Assembly (NCBI RefSeq): GCF_014656215.1
Contig: NZ_BNBZ01000008.1
Span: forward strand, 186,001 to 250,000
Origin: Streptomyces zaomyceticus
Lineage (GTDB): Bacteria > Actinomycetota > Actinomycetes > Streptomycetales > Streptomycetaceae
Direction of reading: 5' to 3'
DNA length: 64,000 nucleotides
A program made the position numbers and the translations under genes. This document shows positions 35,966 to 44,884 of this stretch, piece after piece; position 1 is the first letter of the stretch; each line of letters opens with the position of its first letter. The notes below the pieces were generated by a model that was not told the origin of the DNA, searched no databases, and saw nothing but the letters and a program-made list of their open reading frames with translations.

Positions 35966-37525
35966 TCACGGGCGCAGGAGCGGGAACGCGGCGGCGGCCC
36001 AGAGCTCACGGGGAACGGCGGGAAGGTCACCGGCGGGCGGGGTGTCGTCGGTGCGCCATGTCCGGGCCCGGGAGGCGGAGTCGGTGACCGGCGACCAGCC
36101 CGGGTCGCCCGTGGTGGCGAAGGCGGCCCAGGCGCGGACCATGCGGCGTGAGAGTTCATGGTCGGCGGGGGTGGGCGCGCCGCCGATGAGGAAGGCCGCG
36201 GAGTCGTCGTCCACGTTGCCGAAGGCGAAGGGGACGTCCGCGCAGTGCCAGGCCCGTACGGCCCCGTCCGGGCCGGAGCGCCGACGGTCGAAACGTGAGA
36301 GGAAGGCCCGACCCCCGCCCCGGGTGTGCTGCTCGGCGAGCCGGTGGGCGTACTCCCCGAACAGCAGGTCGCCGAAGACGGCGAGGTAGACGTCGAGGAC
36401 CGGGGCCTGGGGCATCGCGGCGCGATATCCGGCCGTCAGGCCGTCCGGCAGACCGAAGTCCGCCGAGAGACGGTCGAGCTGCTCGTCCGTGGTCACCTTG
36501 GCGCTGCTGCCGACGGCGTCGAGCAGCCGGTACTCCTCCGTGGTGTGGCAGACCAGCAGATCCATCCCCCGGGTCACGCCGGCGGCCATGCCGGTGAGGG
36601 GGTCGGTGGGCAGGACGTCGCCGTCGAGGACCGGGGCGTAGAGCGAGGGGTCGTAGTGGCGGGATCCCGAGGCGGGGTCACGCCGGTAGTCGTCGACCAC
36701 GCGGTCCGACGCGACGACCAGGTCCCGCGGGGTCATGGAGGTCAGGCCCTCGCGGGTGGCGGGGCAGCCGGCCGCGGCGGCGACCTCGCGCGTGGTGGCC
36801 GCGGCCATGCCGAGCGTCTGGGCGGGGCTGGCGGGGCTGTGGGCGATCGCCCGGTGGAACAGGCCGCGGGCACGGTCCATCACCATCAGGCAGGCGACCG
36901 AAGCGGCCCCGGAGGACTGGCCGGCGAGGGTGACGTTGCCGGGATCGCCACCGAAGGCGGCGATGTTCTCCCGGACCCACCGCAGGGCCGCGACCTGGTC
37001 GAGCAGGCCCCGGTTGTCCGGGTGGCCGGTCGCCCCGCCGCCCGGGACATGGCCGAAGCCCTCGAAGCCGAGTCGGTGGTTGAGGGTGACCACGACCAGA
37101 CCGGCACGGGCGAGCGCGGTGCCGTCGAAGTCGGGCTGGGCCGAGGAGCCGAAGGTGTAGGCACCGCCGTGGATCCAGACCAGGACGGGCAGACGTCCGC
37201 CGTCGGGAGCCGGGGTCCATACGTTGACGGTGAGGACGTCCTCGTCGCCGGGGGACCACACGGGCGCGCCGGGCAGTTCGGCCGACTGCGGCGCGACCGG
37301 CCCGAATCGCGTGCAGTCCCGCACTCCGGTCCACGCCGGCACGGGGAGGGGAGCGCGGAACCGGTGGGCGCCGAACGGCGGGGCGGCGTAGGGGATCCCG
37401 AGGACGGCGACGACATCGGCGGCGGCCCGGAAGCCCCGGCACACACCGCTCGCCGTCCTGAAGTCGTCCACGCCTCTTTCCACGTCCACGTCCAGATCCA
37501 CGTCCCCGTCCCCGTCCACCTTCAT
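35966..37525 (-). CDS. Type-B carboxylesterase
   Basis: A 519-residue carboxylesterase/lipase. Key motifs in order: GIPYAAPPFGAHRF, EDVLTVNVWTP, VLVWIHGGAYTFGS (oxyanion hole), and the nucleophile elbow NVTLAGQSSGAASVA; the later part holds a likely catalytic Glu and the His in AVRAWHCADVPFAFGN. No signal peptide. The first 20 residues are a strange Asp/Val-rich repeat (MKVDGDGDVDLDVDVERG). A 12-bp palindrome lies about 95 bases upstream and probably controls it. The enzyme hydrolyses ester bonds of small lipophilic substrates. Confidence 0.92.
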   Translation of the reverse strand: MKVDGDGDVDLDVDVERGVDDFRTASGVCRGFRAAADVVAVLGIPYAAPPFGAHRFRAPLPVPAWTGVRDCTRFGPVAPQSAELPGAPVWSPGDEDVLTVNVWTPAPDGGRLPVLVWIHGGAYTFGSSAQPDFDGTALARAGLVVVTLNHRLGFEGFGHVPGGGATGHPDNRGLLDQVAALRWVRENIAAFGGDPGNVTLAGQSSGAASVACLMVMDRARGLFHRAIAHSPASPAQTLGMAAATTREVAAAAGCPATREGLTSMTPRDLVVASDRVVDDYRRDPASGSRHYDPSLYAPVLDGDVLPTDPLTGMAAGVTRGMDLLVCHTTEEYRLLDAVGSSAKVTTDEQLDRLSADFGLPDGLTAGYRAAMPQAPVLDVYLAVFGDLLFGEYAHRLAEQHTRGGGRAFLSRFDRRRSGPDGAVRAWHCADVPFAFGNVDDDSAAFLIGGAPTPADHELSRRMVRAWAAFATTGDPGWSPVTDSASRARTWRTDDTPPAGDLPAVPRELWAAAAFPLLRP

Positions 37526-37618
37526 GAAGTCCGCCTCTCGCGGCCCGTTCCCGGTTCACCGGGGCGGGCGGACCTCACCTTCGCACCACTCGGCGCACGA
37601 GGACCAACACCGGGATCG

Positions 37619-37651
37619 GGACGATTGACACAGCCCCGATGTCAATCGTCC
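37619..37651. promoter_or_regulatory. 12-bp palindromic operator candidate
   Basis: GGACGATTGACA (37619-37630) / TGTCAATCGTCC (37640-37651), a perfect inverted repeat with a 9-base spacer, AT-richer than its surroundings, 94 bases upstream of the carboxylesterase start and 38 bases after the DUF4239 stop on the same strand. The form suits a TetR- or GntR-type repressor. The regulator is not in view. Confidence 0.6.
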
Positions 37652-37688
37652 GACGGCACCGATCAGGTGCGGCCCGGACTCCGTCCGC

Positions 37689-38480
37689 TCACTCCGCCCA
37701 GTACGGCGAGAGCGCCCCCTCCTTGAACGGCGCCGGGCTCACGCTGAGTTCGCCCGCGAAAGGACGGTCGAGGACGAGGACCAGCAGCAGGCTGAACCCG
37801 ATCAGCGCGGCCACCGAGGCGACGAACAGCAGCTGGATCCGCAGCCGGCGCATGCCGTACAGGAAGGTGAGCGGGATCAGGACGAACGCGCCGCCGAAGG
37901 CCAGGACCTGGAGCAGCGGCGGCAGTTGCTGCTCCGCCATGGTCAGGCGGGCCCGGCGCTGGGCGGCGACGTCGTTGAGATGGGAGACGGCCTCCTCGTA
38001 GAAGACCTCCTCGCGGGCGGTCTTCGGCTCGTACGCCTGGAGCACGTCGTAGGCGGCCTGGAGCTTGGTGGCGGTGGCCCCGTAGCTCGGCTCCCCGGCG
38101 CGCATGCGGGGCCACTGGGTCTCCACCACCCCGTGGACGTAGGCGCTCAGCGCGGCGTCCAGGTCGGCCCGGACCGGGGGCGGGAAGGCGGCGGCGTCAC
38201 GGGCGATGAGCGCCACGTCGGTGGCCTCGGTCGCGACGACGGTCTGGGTGCTCTCCAGCTGCGTCCAGAGCGTGACAATCACGAAGGCGAGGATGATTCC
38301 GTAGATCGCGCCGAACATCCCCAGCGTCACCCCGACCATGTCGTTGTGCTCGCCGTCGGCCAGCGAGGGATATCTCCGGCGGGCGATCACGCTCCCGGTG
38401 ACGGCCAGGGCGACGGTCCCGCCGACGGTGACCACCGTCAGGGTGAAGGTGCTGAAGTGATTGAGCAGCCAGAGCGACAT
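37689..38480 (-). CDS. DUF4239 membrane protein
   Basis: A 263-residue protein with two N-terminal transmembrane helices (about 8-30 and 58-82, GVTLGMFGAIYGIILAFVIVTLW in part), a helical soluble loop (85-195), and two C-terminal helices (VLAFGGAFVLIPLTFLYG and LLFVASVAALIGFSLLLVLV). This four-helix layout with the central loop is that of DUF4239, found from cyanobacteria to plants with unknown role. I chose the ATG at 38480, which begins at the first helix, over a start at 38510. Confidence 0.82.
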   Translation of the reverse strand: MSLWLLNHFSTFTLTVVTVGGTVALAVTGSVIARRRYPSLADGEHNDMVGVTLGMFGAIYGIILAFVIVTLWTQLESTQTVVATEATDVALIARDAAAFPPPVRADLDAALSAYVHGVVETQWPRMRAGEPSYGATATKLQAAYDVLQAYEPKTAREEVFYEEAVSHLNDVAAQRRARLTMAEQQLPPLLQVLAFGGAFVLIPLTFLYGMRRLRIQLLFVASVAALIGFSLLLVLVLDRPFAGELSVSPAPFKEGALSPYWAE

Positions 38481-38841
38481 GTGCCGGGAGTCTAGGTACG
38501 CGACGAGCACCGTCGACGCCCCCGACCGGCATGTCGGCCGGTGATCGTCCAGGAGTCCACACCATCGAGTGAGACAGGAAGGCGGCCCGTCCGGCGTGCA
38601 CCGCGCTCCCTCCCGTCAGGGGGACGTCCGCCGGACCGCGCGAGCCGCGCTCCCGCCCGGCCCTCGGACGCCCGCCCGGCCCTCGGACGCCCGCCCGGTC
38701 TCGGTCACCGCCCGGCCTCCGGACACCCGTCGGCCCCGAGGCGGCCACCGCGCCTCGGGTACCCGCCGCATCGTGGGAACCCGGCGGGCCTCCCGTCCGA
38801 CTTCTCCACCGCACCGGCACGGCAGCGGCGAAAGGCAGAGG
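38481..38841. promoter_or_regulatory. Divergent intergenic region with a 19-bp tandem repeat
   Basis: The 361-base gap lies between the DUF4239 gene and the metal ABC operon. It holds CCCGCCCGGCCCTCGGACG at 38652-38670 and 38671-38689 and a partial third copy to about 38704. No Zur-type AT-rich palindrome is visible near the ABC start at 38842. Frames through the region are Arg/Pro-rich and not convincing. Confidence 0.45.
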
Positions 38842-39477
38842 ATGGGCGGACTGGACATACGCATGCGCGGAGTCGCCTGCCGGCACGGCAGGAACGAGGC
38901 GGTCGCGGGCGTGGACCTGGACATCGCGGCCGGTGAACGCGTCGCGCTGACCGGGACGAACGGCTCGGGGAAGACCACTCTGCTGCGTGCCGTCCTCGGG
39001 CTGCACCGGCAGGCGAGCGGCAGCATCGAGGTCGGCGGGCGCACCGCGCGCTCGGCCGCCGACTGGGCCGTGCGGCGCCGGTCCTGCGCCTGGATCCCCC
39101 AGAAGCCGGCCGCCGGGCGGTTCCCGCTGCGCGGGGACGAGCTCCTCGCGAGCAGCGGGGCACCGGCCGACGCGGCCGAGGCCGCCGCCCGGCTCGGGGT
39201 CGGGGCACTCACCGGAAGACCCGTGGACACCCTGTCGGGCGGGCAGTTGCAGCGGATGTACCTGGCCCGGGCGATCGGCTGTGTCGGTGCGGGCGCCCAG
39301 GTGCTGCTGGCCGACGAACCCACCGCCGCGCTCGACTTCGAGGGCCAGGAGGAGGCCGCCGACGTCCTGGGCGCACTGCCGGTCACCCTCGTCGTCGTGA
39401 CCCACGACCGGGCACTCGCCGCACGGTGCGACCGGGTCCTGGAGATGGCCGCGGGCCGGCTGCGGGAGGTCCGGTGA
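38842..39477 (+). CDS. Metal ABC transporter, ATP-binding subunit
   Basis: A 211-residue ABC ATPase of the zinc/manganese importer class. Walker A is LTGTNGSGKTTLLRAVLGL, the Q-loop WIPQKPAAGRFPL, signature LSGGQLQR, Walker B VLLADEPTAALDF and the switch His VVVTHDR. ATG at 38842 is preceded by AAAGGCAGAG; longer starts give a non-homologous Arg/Pro tail. Its stop overlaps the permease GTG (GTGA). It powers the importer completed by the next two genes. Confidence 0.92.
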   Translation: MGGLDIRMRGVACRHGRNEAVAGVDLDIAAGERVALTGTNGSGKTTLLRAVLGLHRQASGSIEVGGRTARSAADWAVRRRSCAWIPQKPAAGRFPLRGDELLASSGAPADAAEAAARLGVGALTGRPVDTLSGGQLQRMYLARAIGCVGAGAQVLLADEPTAALDFEGQEEAADVLGALPVTLVVVTHDRALAARCDRVLEMAAGRLREVR

Positions 39478-40352
39478 ACGCGCTCGCGGCCGCCGACCTC
39501 GGCGCCGTGCTCCAGCTCGTCCCGGTGCAGCGCGCCGGGGTGGCCCTGCTCCTCGCGGCCGTCGCACTGCCGGTGATCGGCGTGGTCATCGTCGGCCTCG
39601 ACATCATGCCGGTGCGGTTCGCGATGATGCACGTGGCGCTCCTCGGCATCGCCGTCGGGCTCCTGACCGGGCTCGACCCGATGCTGTGCGCACTGGTCGC
39701 CTGCGCCCTGTCCGGGGCCGGAGTCGCCCCGCTGGCCCGTACCCCCGACGGACTGTCCGGCGCGATGGGCCTGTTGATGAGCCTGGCGATCGCCGCCGCG
39801 CTCCTCGTCCTCGCCGTGTCCGGCGTCAACGCCTCAGGCGCGTTCGCGCTCCTGTGGGGGTCGATCCTCTCGGTCGGCACCGCCGACCTCGTGGTCCTCG
39901 CCGCCCTCGCCGTGGTCGTCCCGTCCCTGTTCTGGTGGCGGCGGCGCGAGGTGGCACTGCTGCTGTACGACCGCGAGCTCGCCCAGTGCTCGGGCGTGCC
40001 CGTCCGCCTCCTCACCACCGCGCTGCTGGTGCTCGTCGCCGTCGCCGTCGCGGGGGCGATCAAGCTGACCGGTGCGCTCCTCGTCGACGCGCTGACCCTG
40101 CTGCCCGCGCTCGCCGCGCGGCGCCTCGGCCGCTCGCTCTGGTCGATCACCCTGTGGGCGGTCGGCATCGGCGTCGCGGTCAATCTGACCGGCTTCCTTC
40201 TGGCCCTGTGGCTGGACTGGCCTCCCGGCCCGGTCCTCGTCCTGACGGCGGGGGCTGTCGTCCTCGCCGCGCATCTCGTTCCCGAACGGAGAAACAGCTC
40301 ATGGCGCGCACCCGCGTCCGTACCGCCCGTATCGTCTCCCTCCTCGCACTGA
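39474..40352 (+). CDS. Metal ABC transporter, permease
   Basis: A 292-residue inner-membrane permease of the ABC-3 (ZnuB/MntB) type with about eight hydrophobic segments. Family features include VGLDIMPVRFAMMHVALLG near residue 40, the LLWGSIL segment, the cytoplasmic coupling region RELAQCSGVPVRLL and AIKLTGALLVDALTLLPALAA. The start is a GTG inside the ATPase stop. The tail, Ser/Pro-rich, overlaps the next gene by 52 bases in another frame. Confidence 0.9.
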   Translation: MNALAAADLGAVLQLVPVQRAGVALLLAAVALPVIGVVIVGLDIMPVRFAMMHVALLGIAVGLLTGLDPMLCALVACALSGAGVAPLARTPDGLSGAMGLLMSLAIAAALLVLAVSGVNASGAFALLWGSILSVGTADLVVLAALAVVVPSLFWWRRREVALLLYDRELAQCSGVPVRLLTTALLVLVAVAVAGAIKLTGALLVDALTLLPALAARRLGRSLWSITLWAVGIGVAVNLTGFLLALWLDWPPGPVLVLTAGAVVLAAHLVPERRNSSWRAPASVPPVSSPSSH

Positions 40353-41128
40353 GCGCGGTCCTTCCGCTCGCCACCGGTTGCGGAGGTGACTCCTCCTCCT
40401 CCGGCGCCGGCTCCCCCGGCGCGACCGCCCCCGAGACGGGCGGCGACAAGCCGGTGGTGGTCGCCACGACCACCTGGGAGGGTGCCTTCGCCAAGGCGGC
40501 GGGGGCCGAGGACGTCACGGTGATCGTGCCGCAGTCGGTGCACCACGCACCGGACTACGATCCCAAGCCCTCGGACCTTGCGGCCGTCGCGAAGGCCGAC
40601 TTCGTGCTGTACGCGCCGTTCGAGCCGTACGCCGCGAAGATCAAGGAGGCGGCCGGCTCCAAGGCGAAGCTGGTCGAGGTCGCCCTCGACAACGACCCGG
40701 CGAAGGCCGGGGCCGAAGTCGCGCGGCTGGGAGACCTGTTCGGCACGAAGGACGCCGCCTCCCGGTGGAAGGCGGGTCTGGACACCGAGGTCGCGAAGCT
40801 GAACGGCGAGCTCAGGTCCGCCTGGCCGGGCGGGAGGAGCCCGGCCGTGGTCTCCCAGGTCTTCACCGCCTGGGCGGCCGGCCTCGCGGGCGCCACGACC
40901 GTGGGGACGTACGGCCCCGAGCCGGTCACCCCGGCCCAACTGGCCACCCTCTCGGCGAAGAAGCCCGCCTACGTCCTCGACAACGCGCACATGTCGACGG
41001 GCACGGTCCTGCCGGACGCGGGTGCGAAGCAGGTGAAGATCGTCAACTACCCGGGCGAGGACCTGGACCTGCTCGCGGTGTACCGCAACGCGGCGGCGGA
41101 GCTGAAGAAGGCCATGGGCGGATCCTGA
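40301..41128 (+). CDS. Metal ABC transporter, substrate-binding lipoprotein
   Basis: A 275-residue lipoprotein (signal through LPLATGC, Cys at 27; Ser/Gly-rich tether) of the cluster A-I metal-binding type. VVATTTWEGAFAKAAG starts the first lobe, then IVPQSVHHAPDYDPKPSDL with the metal-ligand His pair, and LDNAHMSTGTVLPD with another His. There is no long His-rich loop as in many ZnuA proteins. Zinc is the likely cargo, manganese possible. The gene overlaps the permease by 52 bases. A strong terminator follows. Confidence 0.9.
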   Translation: MARTRVRTARIVSLLALSAVLPLATGCGGDSSSSGAGSPGATAPETGGDKPVVVATTTWEGAFAKAAGAEDVTVIVPQSVHHAPDYDPKPSDLAAVAKADFVLYAPFEPYAAKIKEAAGSKAKLVEVALDNDPAKAGAEVARLGDLFGTKDAASRWKAGLDTEVAKLNGELRSAWPGGRSPAVVSQVFTAWAAGLAGATTVGTYGPEPVTPAQLATLSAKKPAYVLDNAHMSTGTVLPDAGAKQVKIVNYPGEDLDLLAVYRNAAAELKKAMGGS

Positions 41129-41150
41129 TCGGCCCCTCGGGGCGATCGGG

Positions 41151-41187
41151 CGGAGGGGAGGGGCGCACTGCGCGTCCCTCCCCTCCG
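41151..41187 (+). terminator. Terminator of the metal ABC operon
   Basis: Stem CGGAGGGGAGGG (41151-41162) / CCCTCCCCTCCG (41176-41187) with an inner GCGC-ACT-GCGC stem, 22 bases after the stop, and TTC next to it. A run of GCGGTCAC repeats follows at 41214-41241, reaching into the stop of the convergent ligase gene. Confidence 0.8.
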
Positions 41188-41236
41188 TTCATGCCGTCCT
41201 ACGGTCGCCGCGTGACGCGGTCACGCGGTCACGCGG

Positions 41237-42898
41237 TCACGCCTTGACGAGGGCGGCGCCCCGCTCCTCCTCGACCCGGCGCCGCAGGGCCGCGCGGTCG
41301 GGTTTGCCGGCCGCGGTGAGCGGGAGTTCCGGCAGGACGAGCAGGTGCTCCGGGTGCTTGTGCCGGTCGAGACCCCGCGTCGCCAGATGGCCGCCGAGGT
41401 CGTCCAGGCTCGGGCTCCGTGCCCCCTTGGCCACCAGGCAGGCGGCGAGCCGCTCCCCCATCAGCGGGTCGGGCACGCCCACGCACACCACGTCGCGGAC
41501 CTGCGGGTGGGAGGTGAGTTCACGCTCGACCTCGGCGGGGCTGATGTTGGCGCCACCGCGTATCACCACGTCCTTGAGGCGCCCGACGACGTGCAGCACG
41601 CCCTCCTCGTCGAAGTGTCCGAGGTCGCCGGTGCGGACCCAGCCCTCCGTCGTGCGGTAGCGGGCGTCGAGGTCCGGTGAGGCCACGTAGCAGAGCGGGG
41701 TCATCGGGCCGCGCGAGACGATCTCGCCGATCCGCCCGTCGGGCAGCGGTTCGTGGGTGTCGGGGTCGGCGATGCGGATCTCGGCGACCCGGGGGTCGGG
41801 TCTACCGGCGACGACGCCGGAGCGGTCGGTGGGCGGGACGGTGTGGTGCAGTCCGGTGTGGCAGTTGACGCCGTCCGCCGACCCGTACAGGTTGACGACG
41901 GGACAGCCGAACGCCTCGGCCGCCGCCCGCGCGGTGGCCTCGTCGAGCGGCGCGCCGCCCAGGACGAGCGCGGTGGGCGCCGCCGGGAGGGCCCCGGCCC
42001 CCTCCTCCATGGCCTCCAGCATCATCCGGATCATGGTGGGGACGCCGAGGACATGGGTGGGGGCGTGTTCCCGTACGGCCGCCAGTGCCGCCTCGGGGGT
42101 GAAGTGGTCGAGCAGGACGAGGGTGCCGCCGTGACGGGCGAGCGTGACGGCCGTGCCGTTCGAGCCGAAGGCCGAACCGAGCGGGACGAGGAAGAGACAG
42201 CGGGGCGGAGTGTCGTCGGGCATGAGGGAGGCGAGGAAGTTGCCGCGCCCGCCCGCCAGGGCGTTGTGGGAGTACGCGATCATCTTCGGCTCCGCCTCCG
42301 ACCCCGAGGAGACGAGGATCCGCGCGGCGCTGTCGGGGTCCGGCCTCGCCGGGACGAACCCGGTGGGGTCGGTGCGGAGCAGCTGCGCCAGCGGAATCGT
42401 TCCCTCGGGCGCGCTGCCGGGTCCGGCGGCGATCACGTGCCTCAGCGCGGGCAGGGCCGGCGCGAGGGCGTGGAGCTCGGCCGCGTGGGTCAGGCCCCTG
42501 TGCTCGGTGGCGGCGACGACGGCCACGGCCTCCGACCGCCGCAGCAGGCTCTCGGCCTCCGCGGCCCCGCGTCCGGCGGGGAAGGGCAGCGCGATCGCCC
42601 CCAGGGCCGCGAGGGCGAGATCGGCGACGACGGCGTTGCGGTGGTTGGGGAGCTGTACGGCGACGACGTCCCCGGCGCCGATACCGAGGCCGCGCAGGCC
42701 CTCGGCCAGACATCGGACCTTGCGGTCGAGGGCGGTGTAACAGAGTCTTCCCTTGGCGTCGATGACGGCCGTCCGGTGCAGGTCGGCGATCTGCCGGGCC
42801 CGGAACAGGCTGTACAGGTCGAGGTCCGGGCAGGTGCCGTCCACCACCCAGGAGCGGCGGAGCCGGGCGGGCAGCAGGTCGGTCAGGGTGACGGTCAC
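41237..42898 (-). CDS. AMP-forming acyl-CoA synthetase
   Basis: A 553-residue ANL-family ligase that activates a carboxylic acid via an acyl-AMP. The P-loop is VSSGSEAEPKM, slightly divergent from TSGTTGxPK; then LYGSADG, WVRTGDLGHFDEEG, GRLKDVVIRGGANISPAEVE (partly) and the C-terminal catalytic Lys in PLTAAGKPDRAALR. The GTG start at 42898 overlaps the CoA-transferase stop (GTGA). With the CoA-transferase and the divergent acyl-CoA dehydrogenase it forms a CaiABC-like catabolic set; the acid is unknown. Confidence 0.9.
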   Translation of the reverse strand: MTVTLTDLLPARLRRSWVVDGTCPDLDLYSLFRARQIADLHRTAVIDAKGRLCYTALDRKVRCLAEGLRGLGIGAGDVVAVQLPNHRNAVVADLALAALGAIALPFPAGRGAAEAESLLRRSEAVAVVAATEHRGLTHAAELHALAPALPALRHVIAAGPGSAPEGTIPLAQLLRTDPTGFVPARPDPDSAARILVSSGSEAEPKMIAYSHNALAGGRGNFLASLMPDDTPPRCLFLVPLGSAFGSNGTAVTLARHGGTLVLLDHFTPEAALAAVREHAPTHVLGVPTMIRMMLEAMEEGAGALPAAPTALVLGGAPLDEATARAAAEAFGCPVVNLYGSADGVNCHTGLHHTVPPTDRSGVVAGRPDPRVAEIRIADPDTHEPLPDGRIGEIVSRGPMTPLCYVASPDLDARYRTTEGWVRTGDLGHFDEEGVLHVVGRLKDVVIRGGANISPAEVERELTSHPQVRDVVCVGVPDPLMGERLAACLVAKGARSPSLDDLGGHLATRGLDRHKHPEHLLVLPELPLTAAGKPDRAALRRRVEEERGAALVKA

Positions 42899-44742
42899 GC
42901 GAAGCTCCAGGGGTCGGGAACGGCGGGGGCGCCGTGCGCGTCCCGGCCGATCGGGCCGGACAGGCGCGGGTCGTGGTGCAGGCCGGACAGACCGGACAGA
43001 TCTGTGGTGACCGGGGTGGCCGTCAGCCCGTGGGAACGCAGCTGGTCCAGGGCGTCCTCCGTGCACATTCCCCGGACGTCGTACGCGGTGGCGGCCGGGG
43101 CGGAGGCGTCGCTCGGGGCGATCCAGCCGTCGGAGGTCCACAGGGGATGCCGGAAGCCGCCGGGCCGGCGCGGGTCCTGGCCGAGGGCCGCTCGCCGCAG
43201 GGCGGGAGCGAGCAGGGTGTCGGCCGCGCCGAGCAGCGAGGAGTCGACCCGTACGCCGTGGCCGGTGCGCTCGCGCAGCAGGAGTCCGGCGAGGACGGCC
43301 TCGGTGCCGTGCAGGCCGCCCAGGACGTCGAGGAGTGTCATCAGCGACGGTACCGGCGGCTCGTCCGCCGGGTGGACGGCCTCGCCCACGCCGGTGCGGG
43401 CCTGGACCATGAAGTCGGTGCCCATCGGGGCGCCGTCGATCCTGTCCGCCCAGCCGCCGGTGTAGGCGTACACGAGGGCCGGGTTGGCGGCGGCCAGGTG
43501 CTCCGCGTCGAGTTCGAGTGCGGCGGCCTTGCCCGGAGCCCAGTTGTGGAGGAACACATCGGCGTCGGAGGCGAGTGCGCGCAGTGCGCGGCGGCCGTCG
43601 GGCGACTTGATGTCGATCTCGACGGCCTCCTTGCCACGGTTGAGCGCCAGCCAGCGGGCGGAGACGCCGTCGCAGGCGGGCGGCATCCCGCGCAGCGGGT
43701 CCCCGCCCGGCGGCTCGACTCTGATCACCCGCGCCCCGAGCAGCCCCAGCAGATGGGCGGCGAGGGGTGCCTGGATACGGCGACCCGCCTCGAGGACCGT
43801 CAGGCCGGACAGTGGCCGGCCCGCCGGAGGAGGCCCTGCGGTAGCTGTGACACCCGCCCCCAGCGTGGTCAGGGTCCACGGGGCGGCGCCGTCGTCCTCT
43901 CCGGCCCGTTCGGCGAGCGTGCGCAGTCGGCACACCTCCGCGCCGGAGACCGCGGCCGCCTGCCGGACGCGCTCCCAGGTCTTGCCCCGGGTCACCTCGT
44001 GGAGGGCGACCGGGAACGGCGCGCAGGCGGTGGCGTACCGGAGCTGGAAGGGCCGCCAGCCCGCCCGTATGGCGTCGGCGGGGGCCTCGAGGGCGCGCCA
44101 GAACGCCGCCCAGTCCCCGGGGTCGAGCGTCTCCAGCTCGAAGAGGACACCGTCGGAGGAGGTGAACGGCGGTCCGCCGGGGGCGGGTTCGACGGCTTCC
44201 GGCTCGTCGGCCCCGGCGGCGGCGAGGTACTGGGAGACGGCGAGAAGCCCGGCGCGGTCGGCCGTCGTGCCGACCCGCGGCGCGGGGCCGCCTCGGGCCT
44301 GGCCCACGAGTCCGGCGAGCAGGCCCTGGACGGTGAGCACACCGGTGGCGGTCGCCAGGAGGTCGACGCCGAGGCCGCGCGGGGACCCGTGGCGGCGGCC
44401 GTGCACGGCCATCACACCGGTGGCGGCCTGGGCGGTGGCCTCGTCCTCGATGCCGGAGCCGCGCGCGCCCCAGGCGGTGCGGGCCGTGACGGGCGCGAAT
44501 CCCGCTCCGCCGAGAGCGATCTCGCCGGCGTCCGCGTCGTCCGAAGTGCCGCCGGTATCGCCGGTGTCCACGTTCTGTGCGCGTGCTCCGAGCCGTCTCA
44601 GGTGGTCGGCGACGACCCGGGTCAGGGCCGGAGGCCCGGCGAGGTCGAACCGCAGCGCGTCGAGCGGACGCCCGTCCTCGGTCGGAACCCGGACGTCGAG
44701 CGGGCTGCGGACCACGGTGTGCGCGGTCGCTGGTGACGCCAT
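42895..44742 (-). CDS. Class III (CaiB/BaiF) CoA-transferase, duplicated-domain form
   Basis: A 615-residue protein, longer than the usual ~400. Residues 300-615 hold the canonical domain: LSGLTVLEAGRRIQAPLAAHLLGLLGARVIRVE (in part), LNRGKEAVEIDIKSPDGR, LHNWAPG and the catalytic Asp443 in GTDFMVQARTGVGEA. Residues 1-290 look like a second, degenerate CaiB-like half (GSPRGLGVDLLATATGVL) without a catalytic Asp, as in fused two-domain CoA-transferases. It is translationally coupled to the ligase. The gene starts 142 bases from the divergent acyl-CoA dehydrogenase. Confidence 0.88.
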   Translation of the reverse strand: MASPATAHTVVRSPLDVRVPTEDGRPLDALRFDLAGPPALTRVVADHLRRLGARAQNVDTGDTGGTSDDADAGEIALGGAGFAPVTARTAWGARGSGIEDEATAQAATGVMAVHGRRHGSPRGLGVDLLATATGVLTVQGLLAGLVGQARGGPAPRVGTTADRAGLLAVSQYLAAAGADEPEAVEPAPGGPPFTSSDGVLFELETLDPGDWAAFWRALEAPADAIRAGWRPFQLRYATACAPFPVALHEVTRGKTWERVRQAAAVSGAEVCRLRTLAERAGEDDGAAPWTLTTLGAGVTATAGPPPAGRPLSGLTVLEAGRRIQAPLAAHLLGLLGARVIRVEPPGGDPLRGMPPACDGVSARWLALNRGKEAVEIDIKSPDGRRALRALASDADVFLHNWAPGKAAALELDAEHLAAANPALVYAYTGGWADRIDGAPMGTDFMVQARTGVGEAVHPADEPPVPSLMTLLDVLGGLHGTEAVLAGLLLRERTGHGVRVDSSLLGAADTLLAPALRRAALGQDPRRPGGFRHPLWTSDGWIAPSDASAPAATAYDVRGMCTEDALDQLRSHGLTATPVTTDLSGLSGLHHDPRLSGPIGRDAHGAPAVPDPWSFA

Positions 44743-44884
44743 GCCTCTCCTCTCCTGGCGCGGCGACGGCCGCGCGCGGGGACTGTCTCGATCGCGGGAA
44801 CCGGCGGGCCGGTGCGCCCGACCACTTCCACGGGCAGGCAGTCGGACGCGTGTTCTGTCGAGTTCCCGGGAGAGGGAGGAAACC

